This document shows positions 1-10,704 of a stretch of 64,000 nucleotides of DNA, piece by piece. This DNA comes from Elephas maximus indicus (lineage: Eukaryota > Chordata > Mammalia > Proboscidea > Elephantidae): the NCBI RefSeq assembly GCF_024166365.1, contig NC_064839.1:33058378-33122377 (forward strand), read 5' to 3'. How positions within the stretch are numbered: position 1 is the first letter of the stretch; each line of letters starts with the position of its first letter. The position numbers and the translations under genes are program-made. The notes beneath the pieces were generated by a model. It had not been told where the DNA came from and ran no database searches. It was given only the letters and a program-made list of their open reading frames with translations.

Positions 1-217
1 CATTCTTCAAGTTGTTCACCTATTCTCACCCTCCTTTTCTAAGTTGTTCCTTCTCCATTAACACAAACTCACTGCCTTCTAAGTTTCCTATCTAATCTTT
101 CGAGTTGCTGTTGTTAATTTCATCCCATACAGATCTTAAAAGAGCACAATGCTCAAGGCAGACTTTCTTTACTAGTTAAGCTAAACTACTGTTTGGCTTT
201 AAGAAGACTTCAGCAGA
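1..217. other. unassigned AT-rich flank
   Basis: No coding exon or RNA gene seen. The composition resembles old LINE 3' UTR, but I could not match it to another part of this window. It ends at the poly-T run that marks the next element. Confidence 0.4.
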
Positions 218-937
218 TTTTTTTTTTTTTTTTATTGTACTTTAGATGAAGAGTTACAGAACTAGTTTCTCATTCCACAGCAGTACACACATTGTTCTAT
301 GACATTAGTTAACATCCCCACAACATGTCAACACTCTCAACCTTGGGTTCCCTATTACCAGGTTTCCTGTTCCCTCCTGCCTCCTAGTCCCTGCCCCTGG
401 ACTGGTGTCCCCCTTTAGTCTCGTTTTGTTCTGTGGGCCTATCCAATTTTTGGCTCAAAGGTGAACCTCAGGAGTGACTTCATTACTGAGCTGAAAGGAT
501 GTTCGGGGGCCATACTCTCAGGTTTCTCCACTCTCTGTCAGGCCAGAAAGTCTGGTCTTTCTTTTGGAGTTAGATTTTTTTCTACATTTTTCTCCAGCTC
601 TGTGCAGGACCCTCCCTTGTGATCCTTGTCAGAGCAGTCAGTGGTGTAGCCGGGCACCATGTAGTAGGACTGGACTCAGTCTGGTGGAGGCCGTGGTAGA
701 AGTGGTCCATTACTCCTTTGGACTTATCTTTCCCTTGTAATCTTTAGTTTTCTTCATTCTTCCTTGCTCCTGAAGGGGTAAGACCAGTGGAATATTCAGG
801 AGATATTTATGGCTTAAGGTTTAAAGATTATCTCAGGGCAATAGCTTCAGGGGTTCATCCAGCCTCCATGGCTGTAGGAAGCCTGGAGACCATGTGAATT
901 TGAGATTCTGTTTTGTTCTGTTCCCCTTTTTGATCAA
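218..937 (-). mobile_element. 5'-truncated L1 3' UTR, minus strand (left part)
   Basis: Starts with a poly-T run (218-233), the reversed poly-A tail of an L1. The stretch around 625-665 (GTAGCCGGGCACCATGTAGT) is nearly identical to 45826-45845, inside the 3' UTR of the complete minus-strand L1 of this window. It is therefore the 3' end of a truncated L1 of a related family. An LTR element interrupts it at 938, and it resumes after 1440. Confidence 0.75.
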
Positions 938-1440
938 TGTCTTAGTTATCTAGTGCTGCTGTAACAGAAATATCCACAAGTGTATGGCTTTAACAAAGAG
1001 AAATTTATTTTCTCACAGTTTAGGAGGCTAGAAGTCCAAATTGAGGGTGCCAGCTCTAGGAAGGCTTTCTTTCTCTGTTGTTCTGGGGGAAAGTCCTTGT
1101 CATCGATCTTCCCCTGGTCTAGGAGCTCCTCAATACAGGGATCCCAGGTCCAAATGACATGCTCTGCTCCTGGCACTACTTTCTTGGTGGTATGAGGTCC
1201 CCCTCTGCTTGCCTCTTCTATATCTCAAAAGAGATTGACTCAAAACGCAACCTAATCTTGTGGATTGAGTCCTGCCTCATTAACATAACTGCCACTAATC
1301 CTGCCTCACTAACATCATAGAGGTAGGATTTACAGCACATAGGAAAATCACATCAGATCACAAAATGGTGGTCAGTAATGGGAATCATGGCCTAGCTAAA
1401 TTGACACAAATTTTGGGGGGACACAATTCAATCCATAACA
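938..1440 (-). mobile_element. solo LTR, MaLR/ERVL-like (copy 1)
   Basis: A 503-bp element bounded by TGTCTTAGTTATCTAG at left and CAATTCAATCCATAACA at right. It is the reverse complement of the element at 6920-7444 and parallel to the one at 35477-35994. TG...CA ends, a length near 0.5 kb and an internal AATAAA-type signal on the element strand fit a solo LTR of the ERVL-MaLR type. Family name not certain. It is inserted in an L1 3' UTR; a clean target duplication is not visible here. Confidence 0.65.
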
Positions 1441-1665
1441 ACAGGATTCTTCTATGGAATCTTTGATCAAATTGTTCAGTAATGGTAGCTGGGCAACATC
1501 CAGTTCTTTTGGACTCATGGCAGAGGAGGCAGTTGTTCCTGGACTCGATTAGCCCCACATTCCTATCTTCTTCCTATTCCTGACTCTTTCTTCCTCTGTT
1601 GCTCCAGGCGAATAGAGATCAATTGCTGTACCTTGGAAGCCTTCCTTACTCTTATTTTGCAGTAC
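1441..1665 (-). mobile_element. L1 3' UTR fragment, minus strand (right part)
   Basis: Continuation of the L1 3' UTR split by the LTR. Phrases such as GTAATGGTAGCTGGGCAACA and GCTCCAGGCGAATAGAGATC are of the same type as the 3' UTR of the other minus L1. The right border is approximate. Confidence 0.55.
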
Positions 1666-2428
1666 AGTATTGATCCTTGTTTGGAGTTCCCTTGGGAGGG
1701 GGCAGTGGGGATGGTAGTATCTCCTCAGGACTGGGGGCTTCCAAGGTCCTGAGTCAACCTGCTGGACCCAGTAGGGTGGGCTCAGGTAGAATTTTGGGCA
1801 TGGTCCCTCAGAGCTTGCTCAGCCCTCTGGGACTTGCACTGGCTCCTTCCAGTGAGGACTGAGCATTAACTCAGGACCCTGCTCTCACAGGACAGTCTAG
1901 TCCTCATGGGGGGGGGGGGGCCCTGAGTGATACAAGAGCTGCTGAAAGGAGGTCTGTGTGGGGGAGCCTGCAGTGCCGAGGCCTTTCAGCGAGAGGTGAG
2001 ATGTTGGCTGGGCGTTGGGGGCCACGGTAATGACTTGGGCCTCTGTTCTAAGTGCCATGTGGATGCCCTGAGGCTAGGAAGTGCCAGGTCCTCTTCTCAC
2101 TGGGAGATCCCACTCTTGGCTTTTGCTGAGAAGGGAGTGCAGCTGGAAGGATGCTGCTGCCTGTCATTCAGGTGAGGGATACTGGCCGCTGGGACAGAGT
2201 CAACAATGAAGCAGGCAGAGCTGGAATCTGGTCTGGCTGGGCCCTTCTCAGAATTTAGGGCCATGCCACTGGCCCCAGACACAGCACCTCTACTCTTGAA
2301 GTCCACTGTTCCCTCCCTAGCCCTCACATTACCCCCCTGCAGGCCTGGCTGTGTGAGGAAATCTTACAGTGAATGTGGGAGACTCTGTTGTTAGCTGCTG
2401 CCCAGTAGCCCCTGACTCCTGCATTCTG
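1666..2428. other. unassigned intergenic sequence with a G run
   Basis: No exon, RNA gene or recognisable repeat. A run of 13 G lies at 1908-1920. Short open frames here have no family resemblance and are treated as chance. Confidence 0.4.
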
Positions 2429-2940
2429 TGATGGTTATGGTTATGTATCAACTTGGCTAGGCCATGGTTCTCAGTGTTTGGCAGATATTATGTAATCATC
2501 CTACATTTTGTGATCTGATGTGAGCAGCCAATTAGTTGAAAGAGGGGTTTCCTTGGGGGTGTGATTTATATCTAATATGTATGGATGTTCTGGCAAAGCT
2601 TGCCCTCTCCTGATCTTGTATCCAACATGTCATCCTCTGACCTCCGGTTCTTGGGATGTGAGCCAGCACCCTGCCATCTGACCTGAAGGTTTTGGGATTC
2701 GCCAGCTCCTACAGCCCTGTGAGCCAGCAGCTTGCCATCTAACCCACAGATTTTGGGTTCATCAGCCCCTGCAACCACATGAGTCAGAAGCCTCCATTCT
2801 GACACCTGACCCACAGATTTGGGACTTGCCAGCCTTCAAAGCTGCGTGAGCCATTTCCTTGAAATAATGCTCTCTCTATATATGTATTTTATATATACAC
2901 TTCAGTGGTTTTGCTTCAGTAGAGGACCCAGCCTAAGACA
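2429..2940 (+). mobile_element. LTR of ERVL type (MLT2-like)
   Basis: A 512-bp LTR that starts TGATGGTTATGGTTATGTAT and ends with AGCCTAAGACA. Start, end and the AGATTTGGGACTTGCCAGCC stretch near 2814-2834 follow the MLT2-type LTR pattern known from ERVL elements. It is followed directly by a primer-binding-like sequence (TTGGTACCAAGAGCAG, 2942-2957), so it is the 5' LTR of a provirus remnant, not a solo LTR. Confidence 0.7.
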
Positions 2941-3547
2941 TTTGGTACCAAGAGCAGTTCTAGAAGAACAAAATAATAAGGATGAATTTTCTGAATTGGT
3001 TCTCCAGTCTGGCTAGTTTTAAAGGCCCTTATGAGTCTGCCTCCAGCAATAAAAAGGGCACTGCTAATCCATGGCATTGGGTAGCAATCGAAATATCATC
3101 ACCAAGGGATCAAATATTTGTGAGAGACAAGGTCAATGATTGCATATTTTATACTTTTCTACAATTGTTTCAGAATAAGAAGTGTAGGGAAGGTGATTGG
3201 ACCAAGGACAAAGTGGTGAAAGAAAGGGATGAGCTCAAAGCATTACAGTCAAAGCTCAGGTGCCACATACAAGACCTGAAAGTTGCCATTTGTGCCCTGA
3301 AAAAATGTCTTATTTCTTATAGTAACACAGCTGACATTGCGGAAAACCAAACCCAGAGACTTATAACAGTGGCTGAATTAAAATGCCAATTGAATTCCCA
3401 ACCTCGAATAGTGTCTGAAGTTAAAGCAAGGGCACTGAGTGGGAAGAAATGGTATCCAGAAACCTGGGATGGCAGTGTATGGGCAGATAATTGGGAAACA
3501 GGGGACATCGATTCTCTAATTCTATTGAATCACTCCTGACAACAGAA
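2941..3547 (+). pseudogene. ERVL-type internal region with gag-like open frame
   Basis: Follows the LTR with a primer-binding-like site. An uninterrupted frame of 185 codons runs 2982-3539 and contains a charged, heptad-like stretch (around residues 70-115, KERDELKALQSKLR) typical of the coiled-coil part of ERVL gag. The frame stops where AfroSINE sequence begins, so everything downstream (rest of gag, pol) is missing. Old endogenous retroviral remnant; product unlikely. Assignment to gag rests on position and coiled-coil character. Confidence 0.55.
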
Positions 3548-3640
3548 CCTGCTTCCATAAAGATTACAGCCAAGAAAACCACAGGGAGTTGCCATGAGTC
3601 AGAATTGACTTGACGGCACAAAATAACAGCAACATGAAAA
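3548..3640 (+). mobile_element. AfroSINE, 3' fragment
   Basis: Matches the second half of the AfroSINE (CCATAAAGATTACAGCCAAG, then CATGAGTCAGAATTGACTTG) and ends in an A/C-rich tail. The tRNA-like head is absent. Confidence 0.7.
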
Positions 3641-3649
3641 ACAACAGTC

Positions 3650-3856
3650 TGTGGTAGTGCAAACAGTTAAGCGCTCAACTACTAGCCAAAAGGTTGGAGG
3701 TTCAAACCTACTCAGAGAAACTTTGGAAGAGAGGCCTGGTGATCTACTTCCAAAAAGTCACACAGCCTTGAAAACCCTATGGAGGAGTTCTATTCTACAA
3801 CACGTTGGGGTCGTCATGAGTCAGAATTGACTCTACAACAATTAACAACAACAATG
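3650..3856 (+). mobile_element. AfroSINE
   Basis: Near full-length copy: tRNA-like head with AGTTAAGCGCTCAACTACTAG, box-B-like GGTTCAAACC, body GGCCTGGTGATCTACTTCC, and tail with AACAACAACAA. Diverged at many sites. Confidence 0.8.
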
Positions 3857-4723
3857 GAAAACAATAAAATACACAAACAACTTCCGAAATGAGAAACTGG
3901 GATTTTTTAAAATTATACCTGAGCTTGTCCACTAGGTGGCTTTGCCGATCTTGGTTAGGACTGCTCCCAGGTTTGAAGGTTGGCAGTTTAGGAGTTGGCG
4001 GTTTGGGGGTTGGATAGCTGTTGGCTGACCTAGGCTGCTGTCAGTTGGAATGACTGAGGCAATTCAGCTCTGTGTCTCTCCCTCACCAACAGACTAGCCT
4101 AGAGATATCTTTATGGAAAAGGCAGAACACACAAGATTGTAAGTGGAAAAAATGTATGTGCAAGACTGGCACACCCTCAGTCTCTTCCGCCTTACTTTGT
4201 TGGCCAACACAAGTCACAGAGCAAAAATAGAAACTGCAAAGTCCCATGGCTAAGAGTGTGAATACAGACAGAGGCAGTGAGTTGGGGCCGTTAAACCAAT
4301 CAGCCAGCTGCCTATAGAAAAAGTATAAAAACCACAGATAGGAAGGATAGCTACCAACTTTGTAATGGTGGCTGCCTCTGAAGAGGAAGGAAGGATATTG
4401 GGTAGAGGATGGGGTAGAAAGGTGACTTCAACTGTGTCCGCATTATTTAATTAAAGATGCAGAGTGAGAGAGCCTGAACAAACATGGCAAAGTATCAGCT
4501 TTTGTTAATTCTCAGTGACGAGAATATTCTCAATGTTGGTGATTTAACTCTGCTTTTTGTGTATGAATTTTTTTCAATTAATACAGAAAGAAAAGAAAAT
4601 GGGGTGGGGAGGGATCTTTCCCACTCATCTGAAGAGGTGGTGGGCATGACCTTGATACTCAAATCAGACCAGAATAACAAAAAGTAAACAAAAGACAGAC
4701 GTCAATTCTATTTATGAAAATAC
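3857..4723. other. unassigned intergenic sequence
   Basis: No exon seen. The part around 3900-4320 has the look of an old interspersed repeat, but I cannot name a family with confidence. Confidence 0.35.
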
Positions 4724-4917
4724 TGTCGTTGCTAGGTGCTATGGAGTCGATTCTGACTGATAGCAATGCCGTGTGACAAAGTTGAACTGCCCCATTGGGT
4801 TTTCTTGGCTGTAAACTTTATGGGAGGAGATTGTCAGGTCTTTCTCCCTCAGAGCTGCTGGATAGGTTCTAACCACCAACCTTTCAGTTAGCAGCTGAGC
4901 ACTTAACCAGCGCTCCT
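4724..4917 (-). mobile_element. AfroSINE, minus strand
   Basis: Reversed AfroSINE: GTCGATTCTGACTGATAGCA, then AACTGCCCCATTGGGTTTTC, then the reversed head CAGTTAGCAGCTGAGCACTT. Confidence 0.8.
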
Positions 4918-5421
4918 TAATTCATGGAAATAGAGGTGGAAATCCCAGATAAAATACTAGCAAAATGGATCCTGAAGTTTATCAAAAGAACAAGACAGCA
5001 TGACCCAGTAAGTCACAGCCCACAAATGTGAGGATGGCGGGCATGAGGAAAACTGTTGCTGTGATCACCACAGTCAAGGATGAAAGGAGAAAGACATCTG
5101 GATACCAAAAAAAGTGAGAAAAAGAAAAAAAATCTGTACGGCAAAAACTACCACAAGCAAAGTAAGACAGATGGTAAACCAGGAAAAAATATTCCATTCA
5201 GAAAAAGGACTATTTCCTGAATATATGTGTTCTTTGTGTAGCATTTTTAAAAGATCAACAATTCAAGAGAAAAAAATATACAAAGGATATGAAACGTCAG
5301 TTCTCAGAAAAGGAAATATAAATGGCTCCTAAACATATGAAAAAAGTACTTATTCCACTCCTAACTAGAGCAATGCAAATTCAAATCACCCTGAGAGATC
5401 TTGGTTTCTCAATATCATTTT

Positions 5422-5598
5422 CCGGCTGCTGACAGAAAGGTTAGTGCTTTGAGTCTACCCATAGGCACCTTGGAAGAAAGGCCTGGCGATCTACTTCTGA
5501 AAAATCAACCATTGAAAACCTTATGGAGCAGAGTTCTACTCTGATACACATGAGGTCTCTATGAGTTGGAAACAACTAAATGGCAACTGGTTTAAACA
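5422..5598 (+). mobile_element. AfroSINE (in L1M)
   Basis: Diverged copy with GGCCTGGCGATCTACTTCTG and TCTATGAGTTGGAAACAACT; the head is poorly preserved. Inserted in the ancient L1. Confidence 0.7.
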
Positions 5599-5803
5599 CC
5601 ATTCTCCACTAAAAGAACCAGGGCTCCTTAAAGAAATGGCTGATTGTTGAAGTAGGACAAGGGGAATACAAACTAAGTATGAAGTATCTTATAGTCAGAA
5701 GATAAGGAAGTGGAAAACAAAAACCAGTGGGGCATGCCAATGGTACACTTCAGGAGCCAACCTGAAGAAACGTTTAATGGCTAAAGCTGGAACGAGTTGA
5801 CCG

Positions 5804-5875
5804 ACAAAATACATTATGATAACATTGAATTATAACCCAACAAAATATATTATGATAGCATTGAATTATAACCCA
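5804..5875 (+). repeat. 36-bp direct tandem duplication
   Basis: Two adjacent 36-base units, 5804-5839 and 5840-5875, differ at about two positions. Each ends in TTGAATTATAACCCA. Lies inside the L1M remnant. Confidence 0.9.
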
Positions 5876-6257
5876 AAGAATAAAATAAGTATCCATGCGT
5901 CCACTGACACAAATATGTGATTGAATAAATAAATAAATGGAGGAAAAGGGAAAATCTTTCTTACAGACGGAATGTAAAAGGGAAGAGGAAATGGAAAATC
6001 ACTATTAGCATACCACAGTCATAACTGCTATAGGCAAGACCCACTAATGAGTGCTAGAATTAGTGAGGGAAACATTAAGGGGAAACTGGATATTTGCATA
6101 GCTTCAAAGCATCACCTTAAAAATACTTGTTAATTTCTGGGGTGATTTTAACATCTGTCCCCAAATTATTTGAAACTCTTCCCTCCAGGAGACGGAGTTT
6201 AACTCCCCTCCTCTTGAGTGTGGGCTGGACATGATGACTCAATTCTAAGAAGCAGAG

Positions 6258-6462
6258 TATGTTGTGGGGTGCCCTCGAGTCAATTTTGGACTCATAGCTA
6301 CCCCGCATGACAGAGCAGAACTGCCCCATAGGGTTTTCTAGGCTGTAATTTTTCTGGGAGCAGATCGCCAGGTTTTTCTCCTACGGAGCCGCTGGTTGGT
6401 TCGAACCACTGATCTTTCAGTTAGCAGCTGAGCACTTAACTGTTGCACCACCAGGGTTCCTT
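6258..6462 (-). mobile_element. AfroSINE, minus strand (in L1M)
   Basis: Well preserved reversed copy: CTCGAGTCAATTTTGGACTC, GAACTGCCCCATAGGGTTTT, reversed head CACTTAACTGTTGCACCACC. Confidence 0.85.
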
Positions 6463-6640
6463 ACAGAAAGGGAGAAACAGTAACTTTGCAGTGGAAAAAC
6501 CTGGCAGACATCGCCTTAACAAGTAATCCCTATCAACATCAGCAGTAATACATCTTACTGATGTCATGTACCCTGTAATAGGATAGGATGAAAAGGGCGC
6601 TTCACCTCTGTGATAGTCTTCTAAAAAATCTATAACCCCA

Positions 6641-6759
6641 GGTAGCACAACATGATGAACATAGCCAATGTCACTGAACTGTACATGTAAGAAATGTTGA
6701 ACTAGCAAATGTTTTATTATATACATTTTTACCGTGATAAAACTACTTAAAACACAAAC
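6641..6759 (+). mobile_element. 119-bp LINE 3'-end insertion with target duplication
   Basis: Flanked by a perfect 18-bp direct repeat (AAAAAATCTATAACCCCA at 6623-6640 and 6760-6777). The insert has the ending pattern known from L1 3' ends (ATGTTGAACTAGCAAATGTT, then a T-rich stretch and ACCGTGATAAAAC) and an A-rich end. A related phrase occurs at 10638-10656. Best read as a severely 5'-truncated LINE insertion. Confidence 0.65.
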
Positions 6760-6919
6760 AAAAAATCTATAACCCCAGTCTAAACATGAGAAAACATCAG
6801 ATAAACCAAAATGGATGGACACAGGCATTCTACAAAAGACCTGACCGGTACTCTTCAGAATAACAAGGAAAGAATGAGAAATTATCACAGATTAGAGGAG
6901 ACTACAAAGACATGACAAC

Positions 6920-7444
6920 TGTTATGGACTGAATTGTGTGCCCCAAAAATGTGTGTCAACTTGGCTAAGCCATGATTCCCAGTACCCTGTGATTGTCCAC
7001 CCTTTTGTCATCTGATGTGATTTTCCTATGGGTTGTAAATCCTGTCTCTATGATGTTAATGAGGCAGGATTACAGGCAGTTATGTTAATGAGGCAGGACT
7101 CAATCTACAAGATTAGGTTGCGTTTTAAATCAATCTATTATAAGATACAAAAGAGAGAAGCAAGCAGAGAGAAAGGGGAAGGGAACTCATACCACCAAGG
7201 AAGCAGCACTGGGGGCAGAGCATGTCCTTTGGGCTTGAGGTTCCTGTGCCGAGAAGCACCTAGACCAGAGGAAGGTTGACGACAAGTGGCCTTCCCCCAG
7301 AACCTACAGAGAGAAGAAGCCTCCCCCTAGAGCTGGCACCCTGAATTTGGACTTCTAGCCGCCTAAATTGTGAGAGAATAAATTTCTCTTTGTTAAAGGC
7401 ATCCAGTTGTATTTCTGTTACAGCAGCCCTAGATAACTAAGACA
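6920..7444 (+). mobile_element. solo LTR, MaLR/ERVL-like (copy 2)
   Basis: A 525-bp element, TGTTATGGACTGAATTGTGT at the 5' end and GATAACTAAGACA at the 3' end. It has a perfect 5-bp target duplication, ACAAC, at 6915-6919 and 7445-7449, as expected for ERVL-class integration. AATAAA occurs near the 3' end (GAGAATAAATTTC, about 7375). Same family as 938-1440 and 35477-35994. Confidence 0.75.
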
Positions 7445-7721
7445 ACAACTAAGTGCAATGTGGGATCCTGGATTGGATCTTGGGACAGAAAAAGGACATA
7501 GTGGAATAATGGCAGAAATCCCATTAAAATCTGTGGTTTAATTCATCATATTGTACTACGGTTAATTTCTTAGCTTTGACAAATGTGTACTATGGTTATG
7601 GAGAATGTTAACATCAGGGAAAGCTCAGTGAAGGGTACACTGGAACACTGTATCACCTTTGCAACTCTTTTTTAAGTCTCAAATCTCAACTTAAAAAAAA
7701 AAAAAACTACTCTGGGATACA

Positions 7722-7948
7722 AGCAGCCCTGCTGGCGCAATGGTTAAAGTGCTCGGCTACTGACCAAAGATCAGTGGTTCGAACCCATCAGCTGTTCTGA
7801 ACCCATCAGCTGTTCTGTGGGAGAAAAGATCTGGCAATCTGTTCCCATAAAGATTTCAGCCTAGGAAACCCTATGGGGCAGTTTTGCTCTGCCCTGTTGA
7901 GTCGCTGTGGGTAGGATTTGACTCAACAGCACACAACAACAACAACCC
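7722..7948 (+). mobile_element. AfroSINE with internal duplication
   Basis: Full-length copy ending in ACAACAACAAC. Directly after box B a 19-base unit ending CCATCAGCTGTTCTG is present twice in tandem (about 7785-7818), making this copy longer than its relatives. Confidence 0.85.
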
Positions 7949-8380
7949 TGAGATACAACTGTCCACTCTCGCCAGATCCCCTGTCTGGGAACCAGGCACT
8001 CCACCTGCTGGGGTAGGTGTCAGCTGGGTTGACCTCTACAGAAGAAAATGTGATACCCACTAAAATCAAAATACTAAATGCTCACCCCCTTGGCCCCCGA
8101 GCTCCCTATCTGAGATAGGCTGCTAGAAGTGAAATGATGGCAGTCCAGGGTCATTCCCGCAGTGTTGTGAGCAAAAGCAAAGGATTGGAAACCACCAAAA
8201 TGTCCCTTGGTCCCTGAGGCTTGTTAAATAAATGTGTGTCCATCAATCCATCCCACCTCCCCCACCCCGTGTGGCAATAGCACAGATGCTGCCTACTCTT
8301 TAGAGCCCATCTTGGCTTTCTGGGGTCCCCCACCCTGCACTCGAAGAGCTCATCATTCTTCCCCCCAGCAGTGTCGCCAC
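7949..8380. other. unassigned intergenic sequence
   Basis: No exon, RNA gene or named repeat recognised. Confidence 0.35.
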
Positions 8381-8384
8381 ATCA

Positions 8385-8700
8385 GCTTCCTATCTCAATC
8401 CTCACAGCAGCCTGGTGAGGATGCCTGCACATCCATTGCTCACATGGGTAGGCTGGGGCCTGGGCCTCTCAAATCCCAGCTGCAGGCACTGGCTGAGCCT
8501 TCCCCACCATGAAGAAGGAGGGAAAGCCCTGGATCTGTGGAGGCCTCCTGCACGGGAATGGAGTCACAAGGACCCAGGTTCAAATCATGACACGTATACC
8601 CGGCAGACAACTCAGTCTCCCGCCCTCTGTCTCATCTGTACAGAAGTGACAAGGGCAGCTCCTGCCTCACAGGCCTGCAGAGGTGGTGCAGGGAGAAGAG
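8385..8700 (+). repeat. MIR fragments
   Basis: CAATCCTCACAGCAGCCTGG near 8398 is the MIR 3' core pattern. GGACCCAGGTTCAAATCATG (about 8571) followed by CTCATCTGTACAGAAG (about 8631) is the central MIR pattern. Probably two neighbouring old copies. Confidence 0.55.
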
Positions 8701-9731
8701 GGACAAGTGGGCCCAGGCCGGGCTAGTCACTTAGGTGCTCGATGACAGCAATCCCCTTCCCCAGGTCTGACATGAAACTGCCCTGCAGGACTGACATTGA
8801 TTTCTGCCATCTCTGCCAGGCCCACAGTTCTGGGGGAACCAGGAACAGGACTGAGTCTTCTTGGGGCCTTCAGCACGCTGCCTGGGCCAGGCCAGTTGGG
8901 CAAGCCACACCCTGACTTCCTGAGACTTAACTTGGGGCCCTGCACCGGGAGGAAATACAGCCCAGGCCTGAGAGAGTAGGGTGGCAAAGGCTCTCCCAGG
9001 GCCACCCTCAACACTGGATTCACAGAATCTGCCCCTAAACCTGATCCTTCCTCAGGAGTCCTCACCCTGGGCTGACCCCACCCCCCAGGGCCCTGACTTT
9101 TCCAGGTGTTAGCCCAGACCTGGGCGAAGTCCTATCTAGCCCTCACTCTCCCTGCCACATCCAATTCTGAGATCTCACATTGGAAATCCTTCTCAGATCC
9201 TGGGCAGACCCACCACCCTGTCATCCAGACCCTTTCTTCTCCTGCCAAGACCACTGGGTTCCAAGTTTCCCTCCACACTGGAGCCAGACCTGAGAGGGTC
9301 AGGCCCAACAGACTGTAGTTTCCATACTCCTACAAGCTCTGGTATCAGGGAGAAGAAACCCCCGCTAGGTGGGCCAGTGCCAGCCTCAGGATCACTGGCC
9401 AGTAACCTCTGTCCTGCCCACTTTCCTAAGCCCAGGACTGTTCGACCTGTATGGGTGTGTCTTGAGGGACAGGTGACCTCGTCCTACCCCATTTATCCTT
9501 GTCAGGCAAGGGCCTCTCTGAGCTGCCCTTCCTGCATTCCAGTGACATTTCCTGATGCTACCCTGTGTGACAGGCACGGAGCTGGGGCTGGGCTACAGTG
9601 ACAGGCCCCTGGGGACCTCAAAGCCTTGTCTGGGGATGGACAGCGGTCATGGGTGTCCAGTCACCTCACCCAAGGAAACCCACTTCCCCAGCCCTTGTCA
9701 GCCCTTAGTCCAGACACTGTGCTTTTCTCAA
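8701..9731. other. unassigned intergenic sequence, GC-moderate
   Basis: Open frames of 60-110 codons exist on both strands, but none shows splice-supported or family-like sequence. I see no gene here. Confidence 0.35.
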
Positions 9732-10490
9732 TACCCTTTTTTTTTCAATTGACATATAATTTACATGAAATAAAATGCACCCATTTTAAGTGTAGAGTTT
9801 GATGCATTTTGACAAATGTTTGTCCCTATGTAACCACATCCCAATTAAAATAGAAAACATGTCCAGCTGAGTGGTAGCCTCTTGTATGAACCTACCACAG
9901 TTTGTTTATCCCTCCACCTGATAAGGGGCATTTGGTGGTTTCCAGTTTGGGGCTATTAAAAACAAAGCCGCTATGAACGTGAGCATACCAGCCTCTGTAT
10001 AACCGTGGGCTTTCATTTCTCTTGGGTAAATAGCTAAAATGGCTTGCTCATATAACAGGCCTGTGTTCAACTTTTTAAGAAACTGCTGAACTGTTTAACG
10101 TTTTACACCCCTGTCAGGAGTGTACGAGAGTTCCATTTGCTTCCCATCCTCACCAACACTTGGTAGTGTTTTGAAGCCATTTTAATAACTGGTAATAGTC
10201 TCACTCATTATACAAACAATTGTGAAGATGACTCAGGACTGGGCAATGTTGTGTTTGCTGATATATATAAGGTCGCCATGAGATGGAGCCAACTCGATGG
10301 CAACTAATAATAAAGTATCATATTGTGGTTTTAATTGCCATTTCTAGATGTCTAATGATGTTGAGAATCTTTTCATGTGCTGATTGGACATTCCCATATC
10401 TTCCTGGGTGAACTGCCGATTCAAATCTTTGGCGCATTTTTAAAATTGGGTTGGTCTCTTCTTCTTACTGAGTTTTGAGCCAGTCTTGTT
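9732..10490 (-). mobile_element. old L1 3' end, minus strand
   Basis: Antisense L1 pattern: CATATAATTTACATGAAATA at the left, TCCAGTTTGGGGCTATTAAA and CATCCTCACCAACACTTGGT in the middle, and TCAAATCTTTGGCGCATTTT on the right. Frames are decayed. An AfroSINE tail interrupts it at about 10268-10312. Confidence 0.7.
10268..10312 (+). mobile_element. AfroSINE tail fragment
   Basis: Only the last part is present: GGTCGCCATGAGATGGAGCC, then ACTCGATGGCAACTAATAATA. It lies within the old L1. Confidence 0.65.
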
Positions 10491-10559
10491 TTTAGTAACA
10501 CAAATCCGAACTGGGGCCTCCACTCAGCTTTTTGAGTGAAACAGAACACCAGGGGCGGC

Positions 10560-10601
10560 CCTCCACAATCTGGCCCCGCCCCTCCACAATCTGGCCCCGC
10601 C
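10560..10601 (+). repeat. 21-bp tandem duplication, GC-rich
   Basis: Two exact 21-base units, 10560-10580 and 10581-10601, each containing CACAATCTGGCCCCGCC. Confidence 0.9.
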
Positions 10602-10624
10602 CACCTCTGACCTCTTCCACACAG

Positions 10625-10704
10625 GCTGAATTGTAACAAATATTGAACTAGCAAACGTTTTGAATATATATGTGTGTGTATATATATATTACATATATGT
10701 AATA
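10625..10704 (+). repeat. LINE-tail remnant and TA/TG-rich simple sequence
   Basis: TTGAACTAGCAAACGTTTTG resembles the LINE tail at 6685-6705. It is followed by alternating TATATGTGTG at 10660-10700. Confidence 0.5.

Larger units (their letters stand above)
4925..7700 (+). mobile_element. ancient L1 (L1M type), plus strand, several insertions
   Basis: Decayed L1 ORF2 pieces are visible at about 4950-5020 (TAAAATACTAGCAAAATGGA) and 5150-5410. The last part, 7445-7700, has the L1M 3' end pattern (AATGTGGGATCCTGGATTGG, GACAAATGTGTACTATGGTT) followed by poly-A at 7692-7706. All frames are broken. Younger elements split it: AfroSINEs at 5422-5598 and 6258-6462, a short L1-tail insertion at 6641-6759, and an LTR at 6920-7444. 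Confidence 0.65.

Noticed and set aside
3653-3725. AfroSINE heads as functional tRNA genes
   Set aside because: They retain box-B-like sequence but no complete cloverleaf and are followed by SINE bodies; the same holds for all copies.
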